Counted from the first letter of the stretch, positions 17,157-27,370 are shown. The stretch is DNA of 64,000 nucleotides from UBA7672 sp963718145 (GCA_963718145.1 CAVQYJ010000012.1:124001-188000); one strand, 5' to 3'. The notes: generated by a model not told the origin, from the letters alone. Numbers and translations: made by a program.

Positions 17157-17885
17157 ATGAAACGTCTGATCGCCCTTTCCACCCTGCTGGCCTTCGCGGC
17201 CGGCGCCTCCGCCCAGGTTCCCGGACCTGGGGGGCCTCCCGGCGGCCCTGGCATGATGCGAGCAGCCATGGGCATGCGCGGACCCGCCGGGTTCGCCCTG
17301 CTGCAATACGACACCAATTCTGACGGTAAGCTCACCAGGGCCGAATTCGACGCCGCCCAACGAAGGCAATTCGGTGAGATCGACGCCAACAAGGATGGCA
17401 GCGCTACACCTGACGAGATTCGCGCCAATGCCGAGGTTCAGGCCAAGGCCGCACGTGAAACTGCCCTGAAGTTCCGTTTCACGGAGTTGGACAAGGACAA
17501 GAACAGTCAGCTTAGTCAGGCTGAATTTCTCGCCGGCATAGATGATCGCGGCGGCGATGCCGGCCGCTCCTTGCGCGGCCTCGGCGGCCCTTACGGCGGC
17601 GGCATGCGCTTCGACGGTCCTCGCCGGCCAAGGGGTGACCGGGACGGCCCGCGTGGCCGCGGTGGCCCCAATGCCCAAGCCGGCCCTCCGCAACAGAATG
17701 CACGGGACGCTGCGCCAACTGACCGGCCGATGCGCGCTGGACCCGCAGATCAAGACGGTGACGGCAAGCTGACGTTCGCCGAATTCACCGGCCGGACAAG
17801 CGAAGCGTTTACCCGCGCCGACACCAACAAGGACGGAACTGTAACAATTGCCGAACTGCAGACGCAGTTCGGCGGAAATCGCTAG
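17157..17885 (+). CDS. Secreted EF-hand calcium-binding protein
   Basis: A 242-residue exported protein with a signal peptide ending near GASAQ. Five EF-hand loops are visible: residues 52-63 (DTNSDGKLTRAE), 76-87 (DANKDGSATPDE), 112-123 (DKDKNSQLSQAE, where position 6 is Ser instead of Gly), 198-209 (DQDGDGKLTFAE) and 222-233 (DTNKDGTVTIAE). Loops 3 and 4 are separated by a Gly/Arg/Pro-rich linker of about 65 residues. A Pro/Gly-rich stretch also follows the signal peptide. It probably binds calcium in the periplasm. It sits just before an OmpR-type regulator and a kinase whose sensor domain is also Pro/Gly-rich, which suggests a link to the signal system. The precise role is unknown. Confidence 0.87.
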   Translation: MKRLIALSTLLAFAAGASAQVPGPGGPPGGPGMMRAAMGMRGPAGFALLQYDTNSDGKLTRAEFDAAQRRQFGEIDANKDGSATPDEIRANAEVQAKAARETALKFRFTELDKDKNSQLSQAEFLAGIDDRGGDAGRSLRGLGGPYGGGMRFDGPRRPRGDRDGPRGRGGPNAQAGPPQQNARDAAPTDRPMRAGPADQDGDGKLTFAEFTGRTSEAFTRADTNKDGTVTIAELQTQFGGNR

Positions 17886-18016
17886 CTGCTGGCCGCCCCT
17901 GCGCGCTTCCTTCTCCCCCAGAGCGGCGCGCATCCTGTCGGCCCCCGCGGGCCTGTTGCATCAGGGTGACCTGATGCAGCAGGCTGCCGGCGTTTAGGAA
18001 GGACGAGATTGAGCGA

Positions 18017-18730
18017 ATGTCGCAGAGCCTGCTCATCGTCGAGGACGAGGCCTCCATCCGGGAACCACTGGTCCGGTACTTCGAGAACAACCAGTTCCGC
18101 GTGAAGGGCGCGCCGAACGCGGGCGAAGCACGTACGCTTCTGTCGGCCCATGCCTTCGACCTGGTCATCTCGGACATCATGATGCCGGGTGAGGACGGTC
18201 TCAGCCTTTGCCGACACATCCGCTCGACCAGCAATCTGCCGGTGATCCTGCTTACTGCCCGCACCGAAGAACTTGACCGCATCCTTGGCCTGGAAGTTGG
18301 CGCCGACGACTATGTCTCCAAGCCGTTCAGCCCGCGCGAGCTGCTGGCTCGTGTCAAAGCGGTGTTGCGGCGGGCCAACAGCCTGCCGCCGAAGCAGGCG
18401 ACGCCGGAAACTGCTCGCTATTCCTTCGGCGACTGGGTCCTGAAGACTGGCGAGCGTGAACTCGCGGGGACGGACGGGCTCAACGTGCCGCTGTCGTCGG
18501 GCGAATATGCGCTGCTTCTGGCGCTGCTCGAGCGGCCGAAGCTGGTGCTCACGCGCGACCAGTTGCTTGACCTCACCCAAGGCCGTGAGGCCAGCGTGTT
18601 CGATCGTTCGATCGACAACCAGATCAGCCGCCTGCGGCGCAAGATCGAGGAAGATCCGAAGAATCCCCGCTACATCAAGACCGTGTGGGGCGGCGGTTAC
18701 ACGTTCTCGGCCGAGGTGCGGATTCTGTGA
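18017..18730 (+). CDS. OmpR/PhoB-family response regulator
   Basis: A DNA-binding response regulator of 237 residues. The receiver domain has the acidic pair ED at 10-11, the phospho-acceptor Asp53 in VISDIMMP, the Thr of LLTART and the Lys of VSKPF. The C-terminal winged-helix trans_reg_C domain carries the DQLLDLTQGREASVFDRSID region and the final GGGYTF strand. Its stop overlaps the GTG start of the kinase gene (GTGA), so regulator and kinase are translationally coupled. The target promoters are unknown. The upstream EF-hand gene is a candidate by proximity. Confidence 0.94.
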   Translation: MSQSLLIVEDEASIREPLVRYFENNQFRVKGAPNAGEARTLLSAHAFDLVISDIMMPGEDGLSLCRHIRSTSNLPVILLTARTEELDRILGLEVGADDYVSKPFSPRELLARVKAVLRRANSLPPKQATPETARYSFGDWVLKTGERELAGTDGLNVPLSSGEYALLLALLERPKLVLTRDQLLDLTQGREASVFDRSIDNQISRLRRKIEEDPKNPRYIKTVWGGGYTFSAEVRIL

Positions 18731-20265
18731 GCGTAACCCGCTTCTTTGCGCGCTCGCTCTCCGTCCAGATCGCGCTGGTGATGGCGGTAGCGCTGCTGAT
18801 CGCGAGCGCCATAAATTTCGCAATCCTGATGGGCGAGCGATACCGGGCCGGCATCAACGAACAGAGCGGACCTTTCATCGGCCGCTTCGTCGACAACGCC
18901 GCGACTGTCTTCTCGGCGCCTCCGCCGGACAACGGTCCGCTAGGCGTCGGTCGTGGCCAGGGCGGCCGTTACCTCCTTATGCGCGTCAACCCGATCGACC
19001 AGCGCGGACTCAAGCGCGACTTGCGACTTGAGCAGCGACTGCACCGCGCACTTGAAGAAGCCGGCGTAACTGCGAGCGAGATCCGGGCCTCGACGCGCAT
19101 CGTCGAGCGGCCCGAACGTCCTGAGAGGTTCGACCGCAACCGGCAGCAACAGGCGCCGCCGAATGGCGGGCCGTCCTTCCGCCAGCGCGGAGACGATCCA
19201 GGCGCCCCCCGCCCTCCCCCAGGGCCGGGCGGATTTGGTCCGCCTGATGGCTTCGGAGGCGGCCCTGGCCCGCCGCCGGACGGCATGCGCCCTCGGCAGG
19301 CGCGCGAGATCATTCTTGCCGCGCAACTGGATGACGGCCGCTGGTTCACCGGCACCAACTTCTCGCCCCAGCCGCCAGGCGATGACTTGGTGCGCCTCGC
19401 CGCCAGTACGTTCATCACCTTCGCTTTCGTCCTGGCTGCCGCCCTCTGGGTCGCTAGCCGGCTTTCTCGCCCGCTAAACGATCTTACGCGCGCCGCATCA
19501 CGCGTGGGCGCCGCAACCAATCCGGAAGAGGTTGCCGTTCGCGGCCCGGGCGACGTGCGTCAGACGCTGGAGGCCTTCAACGCCATGAGCCGGCGCGTCA
19601 GTCAGCTGCTTGGCGAGAAGGACGTGATGCTGGGCGCGCTGGGCCACGACCTGCGCACGCCCCTGGCCTCCCTGCGCATCCGCATCGAGACCATGGAACC
19701 CGACTCCGAACGCCAGAAGGCGGTGAAGACCATCGAGGAAGCAAGTCAGCTTCTCGAGGACATTCTCGAGCTCGCCCGCCAAGGCCGATCAAGCGAGCCA
19801 GTTCAGACGATTGATCTCTCCGTGCTCGTCGAGGACATAGCCGAGGACTATTCGGAAACCGGCGCGCCCGTTACATTGACGTCCTCCGAAAAATCCCCTG
19901 CCGCCGTCCGACCTGTGCTTTTCCGCCGCGCCCTGCGCAACCTGATCGACAACGCGATCGCCTACGGCGCTCGCGCCCGTCTCAGCGTGTCCAAGTCCGG
20001 GACCGAAGTACTGGTGCGGATCGAGGATGACGGCCCGGGCATGTCGGAAGATGCGCTAAAGTCGGCGACGGACCCCTTCTACCGGGGCGATGAATCCCGC
20101 AACCGCGCTTCCGGCGGCGCCGGCCTTGGCCTCACCCTCGCCAGTGCGATTTCCAAGGCCCATGGCGGTTCCCTAACGTTGGAGAACTGCGCGACGCGGG
20201 GCCTGGCCGTAACCATTCACCTGCCCCTTGCCGCCCGGACGGCGCCGCCACTGGAGACTAGCTGA
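18727..20265 (+). CDS. Membrane sensor histidine kinase with Pro/Gly-rich periplasmic domain
   Basis: The cognate kinase of the preceding regulator, 512 residues from a GTG that overlaps its stop. A first membrane helix spans about residues 12-34. A periplasmic domain of about 190 residues includes an unusual Pro/Gly-rich stretch rich in PPGPGGFGPP-like runs. A second helix lies around 228-248, then HAMP. The HisKA domain has the phospho-His near residue 307 in GHDLRTPLASLR. The HATPase domain shows NLIDNAI, EDDGPGM and GAGLGLTLA. The gene overlaps the convergent MFS gene by 8 bases. The signal sensed is unknown. The low-complexity region resembles that of the neighbouring EF-hand protein in composition. 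Confidence 0.93.
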   Translation: MSVTRFFARSLSVQIALVMAVALLIASAINFAILMGERYRAGINEQSGPFIGRFVDNAATVFSAPPPDNGPLGVGRGQGGRYLLMRVNPIDQRGLKRDLRLEQRLHRALEEAGVTASEIRASTRIVERPERPERFDRNRQQQAPPNGGPSFRQRGDDPGAPRPPPGPGGFGPPDGFGGGPGPPPDGMRPRQAREIILAAQLDDGRWFTGTNFSPQPPGDDLVRLAASTFITFAFVLAAALWVASRLSRPLNDLTRAASRVGAATNPEEVAVRGPGDVRQTLEAFNAMSRRVSQLLGEKDVMLGALGHDLRTPLASLRIRIETMEPDSERQKAVKTIEEASQLLEDILELARQGRSSEPVQTIDLSVLVEDIAEDYSETGAPVTLTSSEKSPAAVRPVLFRRALRNLIDNAIAYGARARLSVSKSGTEVLVRIEDDGPGMSEDALKSATDPFYRGDESRNRASGGAGLGLTLASAISKAHGGSLTLENCATRGLAVTIHLPLAARTAPPLETS

Positions 20266-21912
20266 GCGGCCTGCCTCGTGTCTCCGGGAAGAAGAAGAAC
20301 GTGAAGATCACGGCGAAGCCGCCGAACAGAACTGGATACCAGAGGCCGGCAAAGATGTTGCCGGAAGCCGTGGCGATGGCGAACGCCATCATCGGCATCA
20401 ATCCGCCGACTACGCCGATACCCAGGTGATAGGGGACAGATAGCGCGGTGTAACGCACGTTTGTCGGGAACAACTCGACCAACGTAGCAGCCATCGGTCC
20501 GTACAGCGCAGTCGCCGCCAGCACCAGAACCACGAAGGGCAGCACGATCATTGGCCAGTTGAACAGCGCCGGGTCTGCCGCCACAGGATAGCCGGCGTCC
20601 TTCAGCGCAGCCTTGAGGCGCTTGTCGATGTCTGCGGTATGGGTTGCAAGGTCCGCAGGCGCCAGGTCAGCTGCATCGGGCGCCGCCACTTCGACGCCGC
20701 CGATGTGGATCACCGTCGGAGCGCCAACTGCTGTCGTGGCCGAAGTGTACGAGACGCCCGCCCTGGTTAGGATGTTCCGTGCGATGTCGCAGCCTGTTTC
20801 GTACTTGTTGCGGCCCAGCAGGTCGAACTGGAACGAGCATGTGCCCGGCGCAGCAGCCACGCTGACCGGCGATTTGTCCTGCGCAGCGAACAGTGCGCTG
20901 TTGGCGCCGTGCGCGAACGAAGTGAAGGCCGGGAAAATCGCGATCACCGACAGGGCCATGCCGGTGAGCAGCACTGGCTTGCGCCCTACCTTGTCCGACA
21001 GCCAGGCAAAGAAGACGTAACAGGGGATCGAGGCAATGGTTGCGCCAATCATGATCAGGTTGGCCCAGACGCCGGGCACCTTGGCGAATGTCTCGAGGAA
21101 GATCTGCGAATAGAAGAACGCGCAATACCAGATCGGTCCCTGCGAGATGAACAGCGAGAAGATCGAGATCAGCACAAGCTTCATGTTCTTCCACTTCAGG
21201 AAGACCTCGGCGTAAGGCGCCTTGCTGATCCGGCCCTCGCGCTTCATCCGTTCGAACTCGGGGCTCTCCTTCAGTTTGAGGCGCATGTAGATCGAGATGC
21301 CCAGCAGGATGGCCGAGGCAAGGAACGGCACACGCCAGCCCCAGTCAAACATCGCCTGCTCGCCGATCAGCGTCCGCGTCAGGAGCACGATGCCCAGCGC
21401 GCCGACCAGACCATAGGCTGCCGACGACTGGATCCAGCCGGTCATCAACCCGCGATTGTGCGGTTCGGCGTGCTCGGCGACGTAGATCGCCGCGCCGCCA
21501 TACTCCCCCCCACCGCCATGCCCTGCAGGCAGCGCAGCACGATGAGAGCGATCGTGCTCGCCCCACCGACGAGATTGTTGTCCGGCAGCAGGCCAATTGC
21601 GAACGTCGCGCCGCCCATGAGGATCACGGTCATCAGGAACGCGCCCTTGCGGCCGAACCTGTCACCGATACGCCCGAAGACCAGGGCGCCCACGGGTCGG
21701 AACAGCAACCCCGCCGCGAACAGGGCAAGCGCCGCCAGCGTGCCTGTGGTCTCGTCCAGGTTGCCGAAGAACTTGCGCGAGATGATCGAGGTCAGCGAGC
21801 CATAGACGAAAAAGTCGTACCACTCAAAAGCGGTCCCGGCGGACGAGGCGACCACCACCGTGCGCATGGGTGTGGCGTGCGTCTTTGACGCGGCCTCGGC
21901 GGTCGATTCCAT
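20258..21912 (-). pseudogene. MFS transporter of the metabolite:H+ symporter (MHS) type, frameshifted in this sequence
   Basis: Two frames together make one MFS transporter of the ShiA/ProP-like MHS group. The N-terminal part starts at the ATG at 21912 (GAGGAA 7 bases ahead) and contains FEWYDFFVYG and the GRIGDRFGRKG loop. After LQGMAVGG the reading breaks at a run of seven C (plus strand 21505-21511). One more base would restore EYGGAAIYVAEHAEPHNRG and the remaining helices. The C-terminal frame holds the second WLSDKVGRKP loop, a periplasmic insert of about 120 residues known in some MHS members, and FFPETRG. This is a single missing base in a homopolymer. A real lesion, phase variation or a sequencing error are all possible. 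Confidence 0.85.
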
Positions 21913-22092
21913 CGGGTGTTCCTCGCCCCACAAATTCTCCTGACGATTGCCCCAGATTGCGCCGCGCCGCCAGTGCGGGAGGCCATCTGTCACACGCGTT
22001 CGTGAGCCGACAGCCTTGGCTTCAGAGCTGCCGTTGAAATCCTTGGAAGGGTCGGTCTAACTCCTCTCTGAAGCCAACAGACGGGATCGCCA

Positions 22093-24033
22093 GTGAAACA
22101 CGCCCTCCTCGCCGCGCCTCTCCTTGCCCTCGTCCTTGCCGGTGCGGCGGCCACGGCCCAAGCCCCAGCCCCAAGTATCCGCTCCGAGCCCCAGCCAGCT
22201 TCCGTAGCATCGTCCATTCCGGCGCCGCGCGACGCGGCCTACCCGGGGACCCTCACGCTCAACGTCGACGCCACGGATCTCGACCGCCGCATCTTCCGCA
22301 TCCGGCAGAGCATACCGGTGAAGCCGGGGCCGCTGACGCTGCTCTACTCGCAGTGGATCATGGGCAATCATGCTCCGCGCGGGCCGATCTACAACTACTC
22401 CGGTCTGCGAATCATGGCCAACGGCAAGCCTGTGCAGTGGACGCGCGATCCGGCTGATGTCTACGCTTTCCATGTCGATGTGCCGGCCGGCGCAAAGTCG
22501 CTCGACGTGGAGGCGCAGTTCCTGTCGGCGATCGAGGCGGCGCAGGGCCCGATCATGATGACGCCAGAGATGCTGCGTCTCAACTGGTACATCGCCGCGC
22601 TTTATCCGGCTGGTCACTACGCTCGCAAGGTGAATTTCGACGTCACCGTGAAGCTGCCGCCGGGCTGGGACTACGCCACCGCGCTCGACACGGCTTCCAG
22701 CAGCAATGGCACGGTGAAATTCAAGACGGCGTCGTGGGAAACGGTGATCGATTCGCCGCTTCTTGCCGGCAAATACATGCGCAAGTTCGATCTCGATCCC
22801 GGCGGCCGCTCGCGCGTCACTCTCAACGCGATGGGAGACGAAGCAAGCCACGTGAGCCCGGGGCCGGAAGTCATCGAGGTGATGAAGAACCTAGTGAGGC
22901 AGGCCGACAAGCTTTTCGGCGCGCGCCATTTTGATCACTACGATCTTCTGCTCTCTGTCAGCGACAAGCTCGCCACTGCCGGCATCGAGCACCAGCGCTC
23001 GTCCGACAACGGCGTCGCCAGCGGATATTTCAAGAACTGGGACACAGCCTTCATCTCGAAAGACCTGCTTGCGCACGAGTATACTCACTCATGGAACGGC
23101 AAGTATCGCCGCCCTGCCGACTTGTGGACGCCGAACTTCAACGTGCCAATGCGCAACAGCCTGCTCTGGGTCTATGAGGGACAGACGCAATACTGGGGCA
23201 ACGTACTCGCTGCCCGCGCCGGATTCGTGAACCGGCAGGAAGCGCTCGACCTCCTGGCAAACACGGCTGCGATCTACGATATGCGCACCGGCCGCGATTG
23301 GCGGCCGTTGGCCGACACGACGCTGGATCCCGTCATCGCCGCGCGGCGTTCGCTGCCGTGGGGCAACTGGCAGCGGAGCGAGGATTACTATTCTGAAGGT
23401 CAACTCATCTGGCTTGATGTGGACACACTCATTCGCGACAGGTCAGCCGGCAAACGGTCGCTTGATGATTTCGCCAAGGCCTTCTTCGGCGTAAATGACG
23501 GTGATTGGGGAACGCTCACCTACACGCGCAAGGATCTTGTCTCCGCGCTGAACAGGATCGAGTCGCACGACTGGGAGAGGTTCTTTCAGGACCGGGTGGA
23601 TTCCGTGGCTTCGAAAGCGCCTCTTGCAGGTCTCGAACGCGGCGGTTACCGGCTAGTCTACGGCGATGCGCCCAACGAGGTGTGGAAGAACGGCGAGGTT
23701 CGCACCCGCGGCGCCAACCTGCTCTATTCAGTCGGCCTTCAGGTCGACATGACCGGCAAGATCCAGCAGGTGCAGTGGGACAGCCCCGCCTTCAAGGCTG
23801 GCCTGACCACAGCCTCGACTATCACCGGCGTCAACGGATCAGCCTTCTCCGCCGACAAGTTGAGAGAAGCTGTCGGTGCGTCAAAAAATGGAACGCAGAT
23901 CGACCTCCTCATCCGTTTCGGGGAAAGCTTCAAAACCATCAGGCTCGACTACAGGGGCGGCCACAAATACCCGCGACTAGAGCGCATCACCGGGAAGCCC
24001 GATCACATTACGCCGATCTACACGCCGAAATAG
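22093..24033 (+). CDS. M61 family glycyl aminopeptidase with PDZ domain
   Basis: An exported metallopeptidase of 646 residues of the M61 family, which removes N-terminal Gly or Ala. A signal peptide (ending near AATAQA) precedes an N-terminal M61 domain. The gluzincin motif HEYTH lies at residues 328-332, and the third zinc ligand is the Glu of VYEGQTQYW downstream. A PDZ-like domain fills the C-terminus (around KIQQVQWDSPAFKAGL). The start is GTG. It is the first of three exported metallopeptidases in this segment. It converges on the M28 gene with 4 bases between stops. Confidence 0.92.
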   Translation: MKHALLAAPLLALVLAGAAATAQAPAPSIRSEPQPASVASSIPAPRDAAYPGTLTLNVDATDLDRRIFRIRQSIPVKPGPLTLLYSQWIMGNHAPRGPIYNYSGLRIMANGKPVQWTRDPADVYAFHVDVPAGAKSLDVEAQFLSAIEAAQGPIMMTPEMLRLNWYIAALYPAGHYARKVNFDVTVKLPPGWDYATALDTASSSNGTVKFKTASWETVIDSPLLAGKYMRKFDLDPGGRSRVTLNAMGDEASHVSPGPEVIEVMKNLVRQADKLFGARHFDHYDLLLSVSDKLATAGIEHQRSSDNGVASGYFKNWDTAFISKDLLAHEYTHSWNGKYRRPADLWTPNFNVPMRNSLLWVYEGQTQYWGNVLAARAGFVNRQEALDLLANTAAIYDMRTGRDWRPLADTTLDPVIAARRSLPWGNWQRSEDYYSEGQLIWLDVDTLIRDRSAGKRSLDDFAKAFFGVNDGDWGTLTYTRKDLVSALNRIESHDWERFFQDRVDSVASKAPLAGLERGGYRLVYGDAPNEVWKNGEVRTRGANLLYSVGLQVDMTGKIQQVQWDSPAFKAGLTTASTITGVNGSAFSADKLREAVGASKNGTQIDLLIRFGESFKTIRLDYRGGHKYPRLERITGKPDHITPIYTPK

Positions 24034-24037
24034 AGAT

Positions 24038-25450
24038 TCAATTCGCTCCCGTCGGCGGCTGCGCGGGTGGCGGTGGGAAGAACGCACCGACGATGCCAGC
24101 GTACTGCGTTGGGCTGGCATAGCCATCGGCCGAAACTGCAGCAACGCCGAAAAAATGATCGTCAAGCACAACGTCCTTCACGACGAACTCCGTTGTGCCA
24201 GCCGGAACGTCGACGCTGTGCTGCCACACGGGCGAGATCGTGTCTCGCCACCAGATCCTGTACATCGATGCGCCAGGCGTTGCGGTCCACTTGACCGTCG
24301 TGTCGTCGGACAATGCGCCCTGGACACTGACGTCTAGTGGCGGCGGCGGCGCTGAGGCAAGGCTCGCCAGCGCCATGGCGTTCAGCCGCGTCACGCGCGC
24401 GAGATAGGCGAAGTCCACGTAGTCAATCGTATCGCCGAAGAAGACGCCATTCTCAGTACGAACATTCTGGTGTTGGTGGTTCCAGTTCTCGGCGCCCTCG
24501 GTAATGCGCACCGCCGGATAGCCAGCGTCCTGGAACGGTGTCTGGTCGCCGCCTCGGCCATAGCGGTCGCGTCGATAGATCATCCGCACGCTGAAGCCCT
24601 TGAGATGCTGCCGGGCAATCTCCGCGATGTAGCGCGCGAGATTGCGCGAGGGGCTATCGACTTCGCCGCCATTGGTCTTGCGTGCGTTCGCCATCTGCGC
24701 CGTTTCGGTGGCCCGCACGCCTTCGGAGAACACGCGCACCGTCTTGTCGTCGATCTTGCCGTTAAGGCCTTTGGAATTCCCGATGATGTCGTTGTTCAGC
24801 ACCGCTTCAACCTGCCAGCCCTGCGCCTTTGCGTAAGCGGCGAGAATCGTTCCGCCGGAAAGGCCCTGTTCTTCCCCGCTCAGCGCCGCGTAGACGATCG
24901 TGCCCGCAAACTTCCGCTTCGACAGGATGCGAGCCGATTCCATCACGGCCGCCACGCCGGACGCATCATCATTTGCCCCTGGTGCATCGTCGATGACGTT
25001 CTCGTTGGTGGAGTTTCTGCTGTCGAGGTGGCCCTGGATGATGATAACGCGGTTGGGATCGTTCACGCCTCGCTGGATCGCCACCACATCAACCACTTTG
25101 GTGGGCAGCGGATAGCGCTGGCCGGTCACCGTGTCCTCCGGCAACGCGATCTCGAGACACCTTCCACACGCTGCGCTCATGGCGCGGAATTCGGACTCTA
25201 CCCATCGCCGGGCAGCCCCGATGCCGCGAGTGTTGGAAGTCTGGTCCGAAATGGTCGAGCGCGTCCCGAAACTCACCATTTTTTCGATGTAGGCCCGCTG
25301 GTTCGTCTCACTCACTTCCGACGCAATCGACGACAGGGCCGACGCCAAAGCAGCCGGCGGACGACCCGTCGCGACCGGGTTCGTGAGCCCGTTACTGGCC
25401 GCACACGCGGCAAGGGCGGCCAGCGTCACTCCCACAAATACACTTTTCAT
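24038..25450 (-). CDS. M28 family zinc metallopeptidase, lipoprotein
   Basis: A 470-residue exported peptidase of the M28 family. A lipobox LAAC ends the signal, so it is probably a lipoprotein. The zinc ligands are readable: QGHLDSR, GANDDASG, the catalytic SGEEQGL glutamates, NNDIIGN and the NWNHQHQN histidine. A fibronectin-III-like C-terminal domain follows (TVKWTATPG, YRIWWRD). The ATG at 25450 has AGAGGA about 9 bases ahead; a TTG three codons upstream is possible. It is divergent from the M14 gene with 96 bases between, so the two may share a control region. Confidence 0.9.
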   Translation of the reverse strand: MKSVFVGVTLAALAACAASNGLTNPVATGRPPAALASALSSIASEVSETNQRAYIEKMVSFGTRSTISDQTSNTRGIGAARRWVESEFRAMSAACGRCLEIALPEDTVTGQRYPLPTKVVDVVAIQRGVNDPNRVIIIQGHLDSRNSTNENVIDDAPGANDDASGVAAVMESARILSKRKFAGTIVYAALSGEEQGLSGGTILAAYAKAQGWQVEAVLNNDIIGNSKGLNGKIDDKTVRVFSEGVRATETAQMANARKTNGGEVDSPSRNLARYIAEIARQHLKGFSVRMIYRRDRYGRGGDQTPFQDAGYPAVRITEGAENWNHQHQNVRTENGVFFGDTIDYVDFAYLARVTRLNAMALASLASAPPPPLDVSVQGALSDDTTVKWTATPGASMYRIWWRDTISPVWQHSVDVPAGTTEFVVKDVVLDDHFFGVAAVSADGYASPTQYAGIVGAFFPPPPAQPPTGAN

Positions 25451-25546
25451 AGCCGCCAATCCTCTGACCGGTATTCCGCCGCTGCGCGCGGATGCTAGGC
25501 TGGTGGTAGAACCGCCTTCAAGTCCATGGCCGGGGTATCATCGTAA

Positions 25547-27370
25547 ATGTTCATAACGAAGCGTTTGCCGGGCATGCTCGCTGCAACCTTCCTGTTCGGA
25601 GCAAGCCTCATGGCAATTGCACAGACGCCACCATCTCTCGATCCGGAATCCTTCTTGCCGCCCGCCGTCGCCTGGAGCGGCGCGAGCGAGCAGCTTGTCG
25701 TTCCCGAGACCAATCCGTGGATCACGCCCAGTGAGAAGACCGGCCTCACATCCACCCCGACCTTTGATGAAACCGTCGCCTTCCTGAAGAGGATCGACAA
25801 GGCATCCGCTCTGATGCGCCTTGAAACTTTCGCCACCACGCCACAGGGTCGGAAGCTCGTAGCCGCGATTGTTAGCAAGGACGGCACAACGCTCAACAAG
25901 GCTAAGCCCGTCTTCCTCATCCAGGCAGGCATTCATTCCGGCGAGATCGACGGCAAAGACGCAGGCCTGATGTTGCTGCGCGATATTTGCTTCGGCGGCA
26001 AGGACAGCCTTATCGACAAGGTCAACATCGTCTTCGTGCCCGTGTTCAACGCTGACGGCCATGAGCGCTCGACGCCTTATGGCCGCCCAAACCAGCGCGG
26101 CCCCTTGAACATGGGCTGGCGCAACACAGCGCAGAATCTCAATCTCAACCGCGACTACATGAAGACCGATGCGCCGGAGATGATCGGTCTCCTTAGCCTG
26201 ATCACCAAGTATGACCCCAGCTTCTACATCGACCTGCACGTGACTGACGGCATGGACTATCAGTACGACATTACCTACGGCTTCGACGGATGGGACGGCC
26301 TTTACGCCCACAGCCCAGCTATCGGCCAATGGCTCGACAAGACCTATCGCCCGAAGGCAGATTCTGCACTCAAAGCCGCCGGCCACATCCCCGGCTATCT
26401 GATCTTCGCGCGCGACGAAGCCGACATGAGCAAGGGGATCGACTTCAACGCCTTCGGCCCGCGTTTCAGCCAGTCTTATGGAGACCTGCGCCGGATGCCA
26501 ACCGTGCTGGTCGAGAACCACTCGTTGAAGCCTTACCGTCAGCGCGTGCTCGGCACATATGTCTTGCTCGAAGCGACCCTCAAGGCGCTCGCCTCTGACG
26601 GGACAGCGTTGAAGGCAGCCATCGCGAAGGACCGCGCTCTTCGCCCGAAGACGATCGATGCCAACTGGAAGGAGAAGGAGACGCCCATCGCCGTGTGGGA
26701 CTTCTTGACGATCCAGTCCGAGCAGGTCGACAGCTTGGCCTCCGGCGGAAGGGTAACCCGCTGGAACGGCAAGCCGGGGCCATCCGTGAAAACGCCGGTC
26801 TACGGTTCCGAGCCGGGCATCCAGCTCCCGGTCGCAAAGGCATATTGGGTTCCCTCGACCTACCCGGATGTCATCGCACGTCTGAAGGCGCATGGCGTCG
26901 TCATGGATATGATTAAGAAGGCGACCGAGGTCGAGGTCGACATGATCCGCTTTGCCGGTTTCAAGACTGCCGCACCGAGTGAAGGCCGCATTCCCGTCGC
27001 CGCCACGGGCATTGTGCATGTCACACAGAAGCAGGCCTACCCGCCGGGCTCCGTCCGCATCTCCACGGATCAGCCCCTCGGCGCGCTCGTCGCCACCTTG
27101 CTCGAGCCGGAGTGCGAGGATTCCTTCTTCGCATGGGGCTTCTTCATCGGCATCCTACAACGCGTGGAATACATGGAGCCCTATGCCATCGCCCCCATGG
27201 CCGAACGCATGCTCGCAAGCGACCCGAAGCTCAGGGCCGAATTCGACAAGCGCCTCAAGGACGATGTCGCTTTCGCCGGATCACCCCTTCGCCGCCTGCA
27301 ATTTTTCTACGAACGCAGCCCATTCTACGACGCAAGGTATCTGCTCTATCCGGTGGGACGGGAGCCGTGA
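25547..27370 (+). CDS. M14 family zinc carboxypeptidase-like metallopeptidase
   Basis: A 607-residue exported peptidase of the M14 family. The signal peptide ends near MAIAQT. The zinc-binding motif HSGEID starts at residue 130, and NLNRDYMK plus the histidine of LHVTDG complete the site expected for the fold. A long C-terminal part after about residue 400 is conserved in bacterial M14 proteins of this size, but its function is not known. Together with the M61 and M28 neighbours it would trim peptides outside the cytoplasm. The product could be a carboxypeptidase or a related amidase; the sequence alone does not decide. Confidence 0.88.
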   Translation: MFITKRLPGMLAATFLFGASLMAIAQTPPSLDPESFLPPAVAWSGASEQLVVPETNPWITPSEKTGLTSTPTFDETVAFLKRIDKASALMRLETFATTPQGRKLVAAIVSKDGTTLNKAKPVFLIQAGIHSGEIDGKDAGLMLLRDICFGGKDSLIDKVNIVFVPVFNADGHERSTPYGRPNQRGPLNMGWRNTAQNLNLNRDYMKTDAPEMIGLLSLITKYDPSFYIDLHVTDGMDYQYDITYGFDGWDGLYAHSPAIGQWLDKTYRPKADSALKAAGHIPGYLIFARDEADMSKGIDFNAFGPRFSQSYGDLRRMPTVLVENHSLKPYRQRVLGTYVLLEATLKALASDGTALKAAIAKDRALRPKTIDANWKEKETPIAVWDFLTIQSEQVDSLASGGRVTRWNGKPGPSVKTPVYGSEPGIQLPVAKAYWVPSTYPDVIARLKAHGVVMDMIKKATEVEVDMIRFAGFKTAAPSEGRIPVAATGIVHVTQKQAYPPGSVRISTDQPLGALVATLLEPECEDSFFAWGFFIGILQRVEYMEPYAIAPMAERMLASDPKLRAEFDKRLKDDVAFAGSPLRRLQFFYERSPFYDARYLLYPVGREP

